From assembly GCF_014641595.1 (NCBI RefSeq), contig NZ_BMIA01000007.1, forward strand, positions 62,001 to 126,000: a stretch of DNA of 64,000 bases. Direction: 5' to 3'. Origin of the DNA: Dyadobacter endophyticus (GTDB taxonomy: Bacteria; Bacteroidota; Bacteroidia; Cytophagales; Spirosomataceae). Positions 17,627-25,953 of this stretch are shown one piece after another (the first letter of the stretch is position 1; every line of letters starts with the position of its first letter). A program made the position numbers and the translations under genes. Under the pieces are notes generated by a model that saw only the letters and a list, made by a program, of their open reading frames with translations, ran no database searches and had not been told where the DNA came from.

Positions 17627-17746
17627 ATGAGCAAGTTTAACAGCATTTTCAAGAAAATCGACCGTCAGCGATACCCTTTCGTAGATGGTCTGTATTACCT
17701 GTTCATCATTGTTTTTCTCCTCATTCTGTTCCTATTTTTTGCCTGA
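17627..17746 (+). CDS. 39-residue single-pass membrane protein
   Basis: A short reading frame of 39 codons starts at ATG 17627 and ends with TGA 17744-17746. It encodes a basic N-terminal half (KKIDRQRYP around residues 9-17) and a strongly hydrophobic second half (residues 22-39) rich in Leu, Ile and Phe, which can span the membrane once. The lipid kinase gene starts 3 bases downstream, which suggests co-translation. A membrane-associated kinase partner would make sense but this is inference. It is not a known family to me. Confidence 0.6.
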   Translation: MSKFNSIFKKIDRQRYPFVDGLYYLFIIVFLLILFLFFA

Positions 17747-17749
17747 CCA

Positions 17750-18625
17750 GTGACCCATCCCTATTTATTTATACTGAATCCCAATTCGGGCACCTCGATC
17801 GGCAAGAACAGCGCGGCTGTACGGGAACGGATCCATTCCGTCGCGAAAAAGAATGCCGGTTCTGCCCAGATCCTCTTCACCGAGGAACCCGCCCACGCGA
17901 CACAGCTCGTGCGCGAGCATATGCACGCGGAAAAGTGGAAGGCTATCGTGGCCGTCGGTGGCGACGGTACTGTCAATGAGATTGCCAAGGCGCTTGTTGG
18001 AACCGATATCCCGATCGGCATTCTGCCGCTAGGCTCGGGAAACGGCCTCGCGAGGCACCTGGGCTTGCCCCTTACCCTGGACGCGGCATTGAAACGGCTG
18101 TTCGAAGGAAAGCCCTCGACGATTGACAGCGCCGAATTAAACGGCATACCGTTCTTCTGTACTGCCGGAATGGGCTTTGATGCTTATGTGGGGCATTTGT
18201 TCAGCCAGCAAAAGGCACGGGGGCTTGCTACTTATGTCAATGTGTCGTTCAAAGCATATTGGTCCTATAAACCGCAGCTGTTCCGGCTTAACGGCGTCGA
18301 AACGCAGGCATTTTCGCTCTCATTTGCCAATGCAGGCCAATTCGGGAATAATGCGTGGGTAGCACCGCAGGCCAGCTTGCAGGATGGCTTGCTGGACGTG
18401 TGTACGATCAGCCCGTTCCCGCAATGGTACGGCACAGCGCTGGCTTACGGCTTGTTTACCAAACAGTTGAGACAATCAACCTATATCAACTACCAGCGTG
18501 CTACGGAAGCTCTGGTTGAAACCGACACCCCTCCGATGATCCACTACGACGGTGAGCCGCTGCAACTGGATACCACACGGATTGAAGTGAAAATAAAGCC
18601 GGGAAGCCTGAATGTGATCATTTGA
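17750..18625 (+). CDS. diacylglycerol kinase family lipid kinase (YegS/BmrU-like)
   Basis: 291-residue lipid kinase. LNPNSG near the N-terminus and GGDGTVNEIAKAL are the ATP-binding and catalytic motifs of the diacylglycerol kinase catalytic domain; PLGSGNGLARHL follows as expected. The C-terminal beta-sandwich holds YDGEPLQL, with the conserved Asp. It probably phosphorylates a lipid or sphingoid base at the inner membrane. The start is GTG at 17750, since the preceding stop of the 39-residue gene is 3 bases before and no ATG lies nearby. Confidence 0.92.
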   Translation: MTHPYLFILNPNSGTSIGKNSAAVRERIHSVAKKNAGSAQILFTEEPAHATQLVREHMHAEKWKAIVAVGGDGTVNEIAKALVGTDIPIGILPLGSGNGLARHLGLPLTLDAALKRLFEGKPSTIDSAELNGIPFFCTAGMGFDAYVGHLFSQQKARGLATYVNVSFKAYWSYKPQLFRLNGVETQAFSLSFANAGQFGNNAWVAPQASLQDGLLDVCTISPFPQWYGTALAYGLFTKQLRQSTYINYQRATEALVETDTPPMIHYDGEPLQLDTTRIEVKIKPGSLNVII

Positions 18626-18646
18626 ATTCCCCTAACTTTTGAAAAT

Positions 18647-18979
18647 ATGTCGAAGAAAAACCGCTCGGGCGTCGTGTACTCCACCAACCCCGACTTTGAA
18701 TACAACGACCAGGAAGACGAGGTTGAAACCCTGGCCCCACCGCAACAGGATCTCCGCATTTGGCTCGACCGCAAAGGCGGCGGAAAGGTGATTACGGTTG
18801 TCAAAGGGTTTATCGGAACAAATGCCGATTTGGAGGCATTAGGCAAGCAGTTGAAAAACCTGTGCGGCACCGGCGGCACCGTGAAAGACGGTGAGATCCA
18901 GATTCAGGGCGACCATCGCGACAAGGTGATTACCTGGCTCAGCAGCAAAAGCTATAAAGCAAAAAAAGCCGGAGGCTAG
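18647..18979 (+). CDS. SUI1/eIF1-like translation factor (YciH family)
   Basis: 110-residue protein with a ~30-residue acidic, probably flexible N-terminus and a C-terminal SUI1 domain: RKGGGKVITVVKGF, then LGKQLKNLCGTGGTVKDGEIQIQGDHRDKV in pieces with the expected spacing. SUI1 domains act on the small ribosomal subunit during start-site selection; the bacterial YciH role is accessory. The stop codon TAG at 18977-18979 lies in the loop of the terminator hairpin. It follows the lipid kinase by 21 bases, probably in one operon. Confidence 0.92.
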   Translation: MSKKNRSGVVYSTNPDFEYNDQEDEVETLAPPQQDLRIWLDRKGGGKVITVVKGFIGTNADLEALGKQLKNLCGTGGTVKDGEIQIQGDHRDKVITWLSSKSYKAKKAGG

Positions 18980-18989
18980 CTCCGGCTTT
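18965..18989 (+). terminator. hairpin containing the SUI1 stop codon
   Basis: AAAGCCGGAG / CTCCGGCTTT (18965-18974 and 18980-18989), a perfect 10-bp stem with loop GCTAG in which TAG is the stop codon. The plus side is followed by TTTG; the minus side by TTTTTTT from the A-run at 18961-18967, so it also terminates the minus-strand gene ending at 18992. Confidence 0.8.
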
Positions 18990-18991
18990 GG

Positions 18992-19432
18992 CTATAATGC
19001 CTTGGTCGTATCGATTTCCGTTGGGGCAGGCACCGTAGAAGGTGGTGGCGTCACAGGACGGCTCGGGCCGAGTACTTCCACGTCGGTGACAAAAAACTTG
19101 GTGTCACCATTCCATGGCAGTTTGAAAAACTTCTCTTCGTAAGTCAATGAGACCCGGTGACCATTTTTGATCGCCTCTTCCAGTTTTGAAATAGCATCCT
19201 TGTTCTTGCCGCTTACCGAGAACACCCATTGCGATGAGTTCATCGTGCCGTCACCTTCGAACAGGCCGCCCATTCTCAGCTCGCCTTCGTATGTTTTGAA
19301 CAAATAACCACGGTTACTCAGCCTTGTCACATATCCGCCGCGCTTTCCTTCACTGTAATATCCAAAGGTGATATAATATAAAATCCCAAATACGATTGCC
19401 AGAAATACGGCGAAAATGACCCACTTACGCAT
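18992..19432 (-). CDS. single-pass membrane protein of unknown function
   Basis: 146-residue protein with one N-terminal transmembrane helix (residues ~4-22), followed by YYSEGKRGGYVTRLSNRGYLFKTYEGEL-type sequence, a pattern I know from Bacteroidetes proteins often mislabelled as 6-phosphogluconate dehydrogenase. There is no Rossmann motif or dehydrogenase active site. The C-terminus is a Pro/Thr-rich tail. Anchored with most of the chain outside the cytoplasm is the simplest topology. Function unknown. Confidence 0.75.
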   Translation of the reverse strand: MRKWVIFAVFLAIVFGILYYITFGYYSEGKRGGYVTRLSNRGYLFKTYEGELRMGGLFEGDGTMNSSQWVFSVSGKNKDAISKLEEAIKNGHRVSLTYEEKFFKLPWNGDTKFFVTDVEVLGPSRPVTPPPSTVPAPTEIDTTKAL

Positions 19433-19495
19433 AATATTCGATCAGTGATGGTGATAGAAGCGAACTTCGCAAAACGGTTTGATTTTTCCTAGTGA

Positions 19496-20740
19496 TTATT
19501 TTGCTCGGATGGCGATCACCGGATCCATGCGTGCGGCGAGCATTGCGGGAACGATCCCCGAAAGCACACCTATGATGCTCGACACGCCTAACCCAAGTAT
19601 CACATTGCGCGGCAGCAGCAGGATTTCGAGCGACCCGAGTTTCAGGAACGAAAGCAGGTACACCAGGAATATCCCCACAAGCCCTCCTACAAGGCTCAGC
19701 ATCACTGCTTCGAAGAGAAACTGGAACAATATCGAATAGTTCTTGGCGCCCAGCGATTTCTGAATACCGATCAGGTTTGTTCTTTCCTTGACCGATACGA
19801 ACATGATATTGGCAATTCCAAAACCACCTACCAGAATGGAAAAGCTCCCGATTACCCAGCCCGCGATCGTCAATACCGCGAACAATCCGGAAATCGCGAC
19901 GGCTGCCGCTTCGGGCCGGTTTAATGAGAAATTATTGCCATCGCGAGGTTTGATACCCCGCTTGGTCCGCATTAGCCCCACGATTTCCGCTTCCACTTCC
20001 TTCATACCCACATCATCGGGAAAGCCCTTCACTACAATGTCTGCGCTTCGCCGGCCGGATTGAAACAGTTTGGAGAATGAGGAGAACGGGATCAGGCAAA
20101 TTTTATCAGGGCTACCGCCAAAGTCAACAAGGCTCTCTCCCTTTTTCTCCCTCACGCCGATAATTGTGAACTTGTGGCCCGCCAGCTTGAATGGCTTTCC
20201 GACAGGATCCTGACCGGGAAATAGCGATTCTGCGATATCCGCACCGACAATCGCCACATTTCGGGCGTTGTTGGTTTCAAGCGGAATGAAGTAACGGCCG
20301 TTCTGGACGGGAATGTCGGAAATAAGGTTGTATTCAAACGACACGCCCTGAATCTGGGCGTTGATGCTATTGGAGCCATTTTTGAGCGTCGTGCTACCCC
20401 TGAAATCCATGACAGCCACGGCACTGGCACTTTCCAGGTTTTCGTAGAGGTATTTATATTCGGAGTACGTCGGTTCCGGCCATTGAAAGTATTTCCACCA
20501 TTGATACTCGCCACCGAAGCCCCACGGCCATTTTTGTACATAAATCACTTTATCGCCGATGAAGCTCAGGCTGTCGCGGATGCTTTTTTCCAGCGAATCG
20601 ACAATGGTAAACACGGCAACGATCGCGAATATGCCCACCGTGACGCCGAGAAGCGATAGGATAGTGCGGGTAACATTGGTTTTGAGCGCTCCCCAGGCGA
20701 AGCGGAAACTCTCCCAGACCTGTCGTAAAAACTTCATCAT
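19496..20740 (-). CDS. ABC transporter permease, MacB/FtsX type
   Basis: 414-residue membrane protein with the MacB layout: one helix near residues 20-45 (RTILSLLGVTVGIFAIVAVF), a ~230-residue periplasmic domain (MacB_PCD), and three helices at the C-terminus with an FtsX domain. ERTNLIGIQKSLGA before the third helix is the conserved coupling region for the ATPase. Such permeases export lipoproteins, peptides or drugs, or act as mechanotransducers. The ATPase and membrane-fusion partner are not adjacent, so the complex is completed by genes elsewhere. Confidence 0.92.
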   Translation of the reverse strand: MMKFLRQVWESFRFAWGALKTNVTRTILSLLGVTVGIFAIVAVFTIVDSLEKSIRDSLSFIGDKVIYVQKWPWGFGGEYQWWKYFQWPEPTYSEYKYLYENLESASAVAVMDFRGSTTLKNGSNSINAQIQGVSFEYNLISDIPVQNGRYFIPLETNNARNVAIVGADIAESLFPGQDPVGKPFKLAGHKFTIIGVREKKGESLVDFGGSPDKICLIPFSSFSKLFQSGRRSADIVVKGFPDDVGMKEVEAEIVGLMRTKRGIKPRDGNNFSLNRPEAAAVAISGLFAVLTIAGWVIGSFSILVGGFGIANIMFVSVKERTNLIGIQKSLGAKNYSILFQFLFEAVMLSLVGGLVGIFLVYLLSFLKLGSLEILLLPRNVILGLGVSSIIGVLSGIVPAMLAARMDPVIAIRAK

Positions 20741-20864
20741 GACGTTACGGACAATTTGAATTCAAAAGTTAACGCATCGCCCCAATGCATCGAAATAAAT
20801 TGGTATAAAAGGTAAGAAAAAGGGTTCGATTTAATAAATTACAACATTAACCTGACACTCCTAT

Positions 20865-22631
20865 ATGAAATTACGCTTCGCGCTCATGCTGCTGGCCGGC
20901 ACGCTATCCGGCGTTTCCTACGCTCAGAAACCAGTACAGGAATCTACCGGCTTCTATCAGTTCCTTTCCGACGATCCTAATCAGAAACCTTTTTTCAGTG
21001 ACCGCAAAGGCGTCGTCGCACAAAACGGGATGGTCGCTTCGGCCCATCCCGAGGCTTCGAAAGTGGGGGTGGATATTCTCAAGGCAGGCGGAAATGCAGT
21101 GGACGCCGCGGTGGCCGTGCAATTTGCGCTGGCTGTGGTTCATCCTTCGGCAGGCAATATCGGCGGCGGCGGATTTTTGGTTTTACGAGATAAAGATGGC
21201 AAAAGTTACAGCATCGATTTCCGCGAAAAAGCACCCGGAAAGGGCCACGCCGATATGTATCTTGACAAAGACGGCAATATTGTTCCCAATTCGAGTACAC
21301 TGGGCCGTCTGGCGTCGGGCGTGCCGGGGTCTGTGGATGGTATGGCCCAGGCGCATGCCAGGTATGGTAAACTAAGCTGGAAGCAGGTATTGCAGCCAGC
21401 CATCGACATTGCTGCAAATGGGGTGATACTGACGGAACGGGAGGCACGCAGCCTCAACTCAATCAAAAAGGATTTATTGGCCATAAATCCAGGCTCGTTG
21501 TATTTCTTGAACCCGACGGGCAAGGATTGGGCGGCGGGCGATCTCCTCGTGCAGAAGGACCTGTCCAAAGTATTGAAGCGTGTTCAGAAGAAAGGTCGGG
21601 AGGGCTTCTATGCCGGCAGAGTGGCCAAAAAGCTCGTAAAGGATATTAACAGGAACGGAGAAGGCATTATCAGCAAACATGACCTCGCCGATTACCATGC
21701 ACAGTGGCGCGAAACCATTACCGAAGGATATAAAGGCTATAAGGTGATCACGATGGCACCGCCATCCAGCGGGGGCGTAGCATTGCTGCAACTTATGCGC
21801 CTCACCGAGCAGCACCCGCTGCGCAAATGGGGCTGGCACAGCGATTCGACTATTCAGGTGATGATCGAGGCCGAGCGCCGCGTGTACGCCGACCGCGCCA
21901 AGTTCCTGGGCGATCCCGATTTCGTGAAAGTGCCAGTGAACGATCTCATCAGCCAAGCTTACCTGCAAAAACGTTGGAGCGATTTCTCTTGGGACAAAGC
22001 GACAGACAGCAAAAATATTCACGGCGGCACGCTGCCGGGCTACGAGAGCCTGGAAACCACACACTTTTCGGTAGTAGACAAAGAAGGCAATGCAGTATCG
22101 GTCACAACTACCTTGAACGGTGGCTACGGCAGCCGCGTCGTAGTGAAAGGCGGGGGCTTTTTTATGAACAATGAAATGGACGATTTCAGTATTAAAGCAG
22201 GCGCACCAAATATGTACGGGCTGATCGGCAATAAAGCCAATGCGATCGCACCGGGCAAGCGAATGCTCTCTTCCATGACGCCGACCATCATCGAAAAAGA
22301 CGGAAAACTGCTGATGGTAGTGGGTACGCCGGGCGGTTCTACCATCATTACATCGGTTTATCAAACCATTCTAAACGTCCTGGAACACGGTATGACCATG
22401 CAGCAGGCCGTGAACGCATTGAAATTCCACCACCAGTGGCTGCCCGACAAAACTACTTTCGAGGCCAATGCATTCTCGGCCGAGGCCATTAAGAAGTTGC
22501 AGGACAAGGGCTATATCCTCGAACAGCAACGCAACTCTATCGGCCGGATGGATTGCATCCTGGTGCTCCCCGACGGCTCCCTCGAAGGCGGCTCCGACCC
22601 ACGCGGGGACGATACGAGCGCAGGATATTAA
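20865..22631 (+). CDS. ggt: gamma-glutamyltransferase, exported
   Basis: 588-residue Ntn hydrolase that cleaves glutathione and other gamma-glutamyl compounds in the periplasm. A signal peptide ends around VSYAQ. Self-cleavage should occur before Thr398 in the motif TTHFSVVD, giving the large and small subunits. FREKAPG, GVPGSVDGM and GTPGGSTI are further family motifs. Length is normal. It is divergent from the ABC permease and convergent with a cupin gene, with only 14 bases between the stops. Confidence 0.96.
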   Translation: MKLRFALMLLAGTLSGVSYAQKPVQESTGFYQFLSDDPNQKPFFSDRKGVVAQNGMVASAHPEASKVGVDILKAGGNAVDAAVAVQFALAVVHPSAGNIGGGGFLVLRDKDGKSYSIDFREKAPGKGHADMYLDKDGNIVPNSSTLGRLASGVPGSVDGMAQAHARYGKLSWKQVLQPAIDIAANGVILTEREARSLNSIKKDLLAINPGSLYFLNPTGKDWAAGDLLVQKDLSKVLKRVQKKGREGFYAGRVAKKLVKDINRNGEGIISKHDLADYHAQWRETITEGYKGYKVITMAPPSSGGVALLQLMRLTEQHPLRKWGWHSDSTIQVMIEAERRVYADRAKFLGDPDFVKVPVNDLISQAYLQKRWSDFSWDKATDSKNIHGGTLPGYESLETTHFSVVDKEGNAVSVTTTLNGGYGSRVVVKGGGFFMNNEMDDFSIKAGAPNMYGLIGNKANAIAPGKRMLSSMTPTIIEKDGKLLMVVGTPGGSTIITSVYQTILNVLEHGMTMQQAVNALKFHHQWLPDKTTFEANAFSAEAIKKLQDKGYILEQQRNSIGRMDCILVLPDGSLEGGSDPRGDDTSAGY

Positions 22632-22645
22632 CGCGCGCCGGGTTG

Positions 22646-23152
22646 TCAGCAACGGGTAAGTTCGGCGATCAGCCCGGCGTGTTGGGGATAAGCCTGGGAT
22701 AATGCCTCCCGCCCGGCCATTTCGAAGTCGGCAAAATCGAAACCGGGCGCCACGGTGCAGCCCACGAGCGCGTACGCGCTCCCGCTCGCGGGGCGTGAGC
22801 CGAACCACGCACCGGCCGGTACCACGGCCTGGAATGTTTCTCCATTGTCGGGATTGCTACCTAGCCTGATTGTGTTCAGCTCGCCTGTTTTTTCATCTAT
22901 TACAAACACTTCCAACGCTTCCCCGGCATAGAAATGCCACATTTCATCAGCCTGAATGCGGTGGAATGCGGAGAAGTTGTGCGATTCTAGTAAAAAGTAA
23001 ATGCCGGTGGAAAATGCCCTGTCGCCCCCGAAACGCGTGGGTAATGCGTGGTGCGGAATACTTTCGGATGCGCGGTAGGTTTCGGCATAATAGCCGCCTT
23101 CCGGGTGAGGCAGAAGGTTATACTTTTCAATCCAGTAAGATGCAGGTTTCAT
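22646..23152 (-). CDS. cupin, DUF985 family
   Basis: 168-residue cupin. The N-terminus KYNLLPHPEGGYYAETYR, with a central ALPTRFGGDRAFSTGIYFLL segment and FHRIQADEMWHFYAGE, matches the DUF985 family, in which a double-stranded beta helix binds a metal or small ligand; HR and EMWH hold putative metal ligands. GAWFGSRP and GCTVAPGFDF complete the family signature. Enzyme activity is not established. The gene is monocistronic and convergent with ggt. Confidence 0.9.
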   Translation of the reverse strand: MKPASYWIEKYNLLPHPEGGYYAETYRASESIPHHALPTRFGGDRAFSTGIYFLLESHNFSAFHRIQADEMWHFYAGEALEVFVIDEKTGELNTIRLGSNPDNGETFQAVVPAGAWFGSRPASGSAYALVGCTVAPGFDFADFEMAGREALSQAYPQHAGLIAELTRC

Positions 23153-23222
23153 GGAACGTAGGTTGAGATAACAACCGCAAAGTAATCCGGATCACTAAAT
23201 ATTCGCCATTGGCTCATTCTTT

Positions 23223-23253
23223 TTTGCTCGCAGAAAAGTTTTGATTAATTTTG
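23223..23253 (+). promoter_or_regulatory. consensus promoter of the NUDIX gene
   Basis: TTTG (23223-23226), exactly 19 bases, then TAATTTTG (23246-23253): a perfect match to the Bacteroidetes sigma-ABfr promoter pattern TTTG-N19-TAnnTTTG. It lies 35 bases before the gene. The AT-rich stretch that follows contains inverted GATTAA/TTAATC repeats. Confidence 0.75.
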
Positions 23254-23286
23254 ATCATTATTAATCACAAATAATCAAATTTAATC
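23243..23286 (+). promoter_or_regulatory. AT-rich inverted repeats over the NUDIX promoter
   Basis: GATTAATTTTGAT (23243-23255) is nearly mirrored by ATCAAATTTAATC (23274-23286), with TTAATC and AATAATC copies between. The array covers the -7 element and the leader, so it could be an operator. No regulator gene is adjacent. Confidence 0.4.
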
Positions 23287-23287
23287 A

Positions 23288-23875
23288 ATGACAAATCCTC
23301 GCGTCAACATGGCATCGGAAGAAGTCCTTTCGAATAACTGGTACACGCTTCGCAAATACACATTCGACTACCAACGCGCCGACGGCTCCTGGGAGCGCCA
23401 GGCGCGTGAAGCGTACGACCGCGGGAATGGCGCGGTGATTTTGCTTTATAATAAGGAAAAACAGACCGTTGTGCTGACAAGGCAGTTTCGCCTGCCTACT
23501 TATACCAACGGGAATGACACCGGCATGATGATCGAAGCCTGCGCAGGCCTTCTCGACAAAGACAATCCCGAAGCATGCATTAAACGTGAAACGGAGGAGG
23601 AAACCGGTTACAAAGTAAGCTCGGTGAAGAAAATATTCGAAGCATACATGTCGCCCGGCTCGGTGACTGAAATCCTTTACTTTTTTGTAGCAGCCTATTC
23701 CGACGATATGAAAGTCAGTAACGGCGGGGGCTGCGCCACGGAGCAGGAGAACATTGAGGTAATTGAAATCCCCTTCACAAAAGCGATTCAAATGGTCGCC
23801 AGCGGCGAAATCAACGACGCCAAGACCATCATGCTCATCCAGTATGCCCAGATCAACGGTTTACTAGGGCAATAA
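23288..23875 (+). CDS. nudK: NUDIX hydrolase, GDP-mannose pyrophosphatase-like
   Basis: 195-residue NUDIX enzyme close to NudK, which hydrolyses GDP-mannose to GMP and mannose 1-phosphate. The NUDIX box is GLLDKDNPEACIKRETEEETG, read as GxxxxxxxE followed by the REtEEtG metal-binding core around residues 89-109. YDRGNGAVILLYN and QFRLPTY are typical of the NudK/ADP-ribose group, as is YMSPGSVTEILYFF after the box. Substrate is inferred. GDP-mannose is also the substrate of the gmd product in this window. A second Met at codon 9 is a possible start. Confidence 0.88.
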   Translation: MTNPRVNMASEEVLSNNWYTLRKYTFDYQRADGSWERQAREAYDRGNGAVILLYNKEKQTVVLTRQFRLPTYTNGNDTGMMIEACAGLLDKDNPEACIKRETEEETGYKVSSVKKIFEAYMSPGSVTEILYFFVAAYSDDMKVSNGGGCATEQENIEVIEIPFTKAIQMVASGEINDAKTIMLIQYAQINGLLGQ

Positions 23876-23913
23876 AAATGCCGGAGAGCACTTCGTACAA
23901 GCATTCTCCGGCA
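23874..23913 (-). terminator. terminator of the YtxH-like gene
   Basis: TGCCGGAGA / TCTCCGGCA (23879-23887 and 23905-23913); on the minus strand it is followed by TTTTT (complement of 23874-23878). It lies between convergent NUDIX and YtxH-like genes. Confidence 0.85.
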
Positions 23914-23930
23914 CCCCATGTGATCTGTTA

Positions 23931-24260
23931 TCAGGAAATAGGGTCGGGCGTTGGCGTAATATCCGTTTCCGTGGACGCAGCGTCCTTTGTGCCCTTGAAT
24001 TTTTCAAACAAATCCTTAAAAAAGGTCTCCGCATCCGGAAAGTTGCCCTTCAGAGTTTCCGCCCCTTTGGTTTTTAGTTCCTCGAAATACTCAGGAGCTT
24101 TATCGATGGCCCCTTCGGCTTCGGCTTTCAGGTTGTTAGCCTTTGTTTTAAGGTCTTCCAGAAGCTTCTCTCCCTCCTCGGTCTGAAGGTATTTGTGTGC
24201 TGCCACTCCCGCGGCGGCTCCCAAAATAAATGTGGCCAGGTGTTTTGCGTTAATGCTCAT
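23931..24260 (-). CDS. YtxH-domain protein
   Basis: 109-residue protein. The N-terminal FILGAAAGVAAHKYLQTEEGEKLLEDL is the YtxH pattern: a short glycine/alanine membrane segment followed by a helical, Lys/Glu-rich chain that resembles stress-response and apolipoprotein-like helices. The C-terminus is Pro/Thr-rich. YtxH members in Bacillus belong to the general stress response; no function is known in Bacteroidetes. Confidence 0.85.
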   Translation of the reverse strand: MSINAKHLATFILGAAAGVAAHKYLQTEEGEKLLEDLKTKANNLKAEAEGAIDKAPEYFEELKTKGAETLKGNFPDAETFFKDLFEKFKGTKDAASTETDITPTPDPIS

Positions 24261-24360
24261 GATTTCCAGTTACTTAGTTTGAGATTGAATATTCAATTTA
24301 AGGAAACTAATAGTTCCAACAAAAGAACGGACTGACAAATCCGGATGCATTACACAGAAA

Positions 24361-24392
24361 AAATTGTGCCCGGCAAACTATTTACCGGGCAC
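24361..24392 (-). terminator. terminator of the SIMPL-domain gene
   Basis: GTGCCCGG / CCGGGCAC (24366-24373 and 24385-24392), 11-base loop; on the minus strand the stem is followed by AATTTTTTCT. Confidence 0.85.
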
Positions 24393-24421
24393 CTGAGAGG
24401 GAAGTTTATGCGTGAAACGGC

Positions 24422-25153
24422 CTATTTGATCTCAAATGCAGCCTGCATCCGGTAACTGATCTTGATTTTCTGATACTGTACATCGCTGTCCTGAACGGTA
24501 TCCGCAGCCTCTGCTGCAAATGCACGCACATTGGCTTTGGCGAATACCGGCTGAGGAAAATAAAGGTTTTCCTCCAGCTCTTTGATTTCGAGCACTTTGC
24601 CCAACTTCTGATCCAAAGCGGCTACCAGGTACTCTGCCTTCACCTTGGCAGCTTTCAACGCATCGATCTTCACCTGCTTTTTGAATTCTTCACGCTTCGA
24701 ATGGTCGACGCGCGCTACATTGGCATACTGCACACCACGGCTTTCCACCTTCGACAAAATGCCGTCCAGTTTTTCGGCGCTCGAAACTTTCAATTCATAC
24801 TGTTTCGCTTCCAGGAAAGTTGCAGGCTTTTTCTTTTTGTCCACATAGTTCTGGTAACCGCCCACCCCACTGATCGACAATGCCTCTTTTGGCAAGCCGG
24901 CATCGGCCACCGCCTTGATCAGCTGCTTTTCGAGGGTAGAGATATTGACTTTGTCCTTCTGGTTCTTCTCGTCCTGGAAATACTCGCGGAGCGAGATGTT
25001 GAAATAAATTTCATCGGGAACAACCTCCATTTCTGCGAAACCCGCCACTTCTATATTCGGTACCTGATATTGCAGCTCAGATTTGATTTGGGAAAATGCG
25101 GGGGTAACAAGTGATGAAGTGATGAGAGCGCCGAGCAAAAAAAACTTTTTCAT
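24422..25153 (-). CDS. exported SIMPL-domain (DUF541) protein
   Basis: 243-residue protein with a signal peptide ending around PAFSQ. The rest is one SIMPL/DUF541 domain: the core starts with VAGFAEMEVVPDEIYFNISL and continues with an alternating helix-strand pattern to the C-terminal KIKISYRMQAAFEI strand. Members form large oligomeric rings in the envelope; some are linked to oxidative or mating stress, but no reaction is established. It lies between the MarR-type regulator and the YtxH-like gene on the same strand. Confidence 0.87.
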   Translation of the reverse strand: MKKFFLLGALITSSLVTPAFSQIKSELQYQVPNIEVAGFAEMEVVPDEIYFNISLREYFQDEKNQKDKVNISTLEKQLIKAVADAGLPKEALSISGVGGYQNYVDKKKKPATFLEAKQYELKVSSAEKLDGILSKVESRGVQYANVARVDHSKREEFKKQVKIDALKAAKVKAEYLVAALDQKLGKVLEIKELEENLYFPQPVFAKANVRAFAAEAADTVQDSDVQYQKIKISYRMQAAFEIK

Positions 25154-25305
25154 GGCCTTAATGATGGATAAAATGAAACTGATTTAACCGAACAGCCCTT
25201 TCAAACCTGCTGGTTGCGGAACCGTTCTAAGGTTTAGATACAAAAACGTGGTGAAAGGTTTAATGGGAAGCTCCCGCAAATGCCCCATCAAGGTCGCACT
25301 TCTAC

Positions 25306-25352
25306 ACAAAAAAAGTGGAAGAACGACGTAAAAAGCTGTCATTCTTCCACTT
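25306..25352 (-). terminator. terminator of the MarR-type regulator gene
   Basis: AAGTGGAAGAACGAC / GTCATTCTTCCACTT (25313-25327 and 25338-25352, one mismatch) with a 10-base loop; the minus strand reads TTTTTTT after the stem. Confidence 0.88.
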
Positions 25353-25377
25353 AATGGAGAGGTAAAATTCCGTCAAA

Positions 25378-25812
25378 TCAGGTAAAATTTTGGTAAATAG
25401 AATCCATGATCCGCACGAAATGCTGGTAATCGGCGTCGCTGAGACTTCCCCACCCTTTGCGGCGGATGTCGGCCACGATCGGGAACGCCTGGTTGTAGAT
25501 CGCCTCCCCGCTTTTGGTGAGAAACAGATTGAATTTCCTGCGGTCGCCCGCAGCTGGCCCGCGCTCAACCAGGCCTTTCTTTTCCAGCAAATCGATAATC
25601 CTCGTCACGGTCGGAGGGTCTTTGAAGGTCATTTCCGCCAGCTCGTTCTGGCTGATGCCCTGCTTTCTGAAAATATGGTCAATAAGCACCCATTGGTCGA
25701 CCGTAAGGTCAAAACCCGCCTCAGTCAGCTGCTTTTGCAATGCATTGCGAATCTTTTTGATAGTCGTATCTATCTTAAAAAAGTAGGCACGATGATCCGA
25801 CTGATGTGTCAT
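25378..25812 (-). CDS. MarR family transcriptional regulator
   Basis: 144-residue winged-helix regulator. The DNA-recognition part is QNELAEMTFKDPPTVTRIIDLLEKKGLVER in pieces, followed by the wing AGDRRKFNLFLTKSG. N- and C-terminal helices form the dimer interface. Targets and ligand unknown. TATATTTG (25860-25853 on the minus strand) fits the -7 element 40 bases upstream. It sits divergently from the glycosyltransferase cluster at 25954-28925, so control of that cluster is possible, but no operator was identified. Confidence 0.9.
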   Translation of the reverse strand: MTHQSDHRAYFFKIDTTIKKIRNALQKQLTEAGFDLTVDQWVLIDHIFRKQGISQNELAEMTFKDPPTVTRIIDLLEKKGLVERGPAAGDRRKFNLFLTKSGEAIYNQAFPIVADIRRKGWGSLSDADYQHFVRIMDSIYQNFT

Positions 25813-25953
25813 GATGTGGAAGTAAAACAGGTTTGGAATGATTGAGTATTATCAAATATAAGCCTACGCAACAATTCGTCTACTAATAATTGTGAGGAAA
25901 AGTTTGGTGATTTTATATTTCCGCCAAAGGATGCCTTACGGAGACTAAAGGCT

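Noticed and set aside
18992..19432. 6-phosphogluconate dehydrogenase label for the 146-residue membrane protein
   Set aside because: It has a transmembrane helix but no nucleotide-binding motif or dehydrogenase active site; length is far too short.
20815..20835. GGGTTCGA stretch resembling a tRNA T-loop
   Set aside because: No acceptor stem, D-arm or anticodon arm can be drawn around it; it lies in the ggt upstream region.
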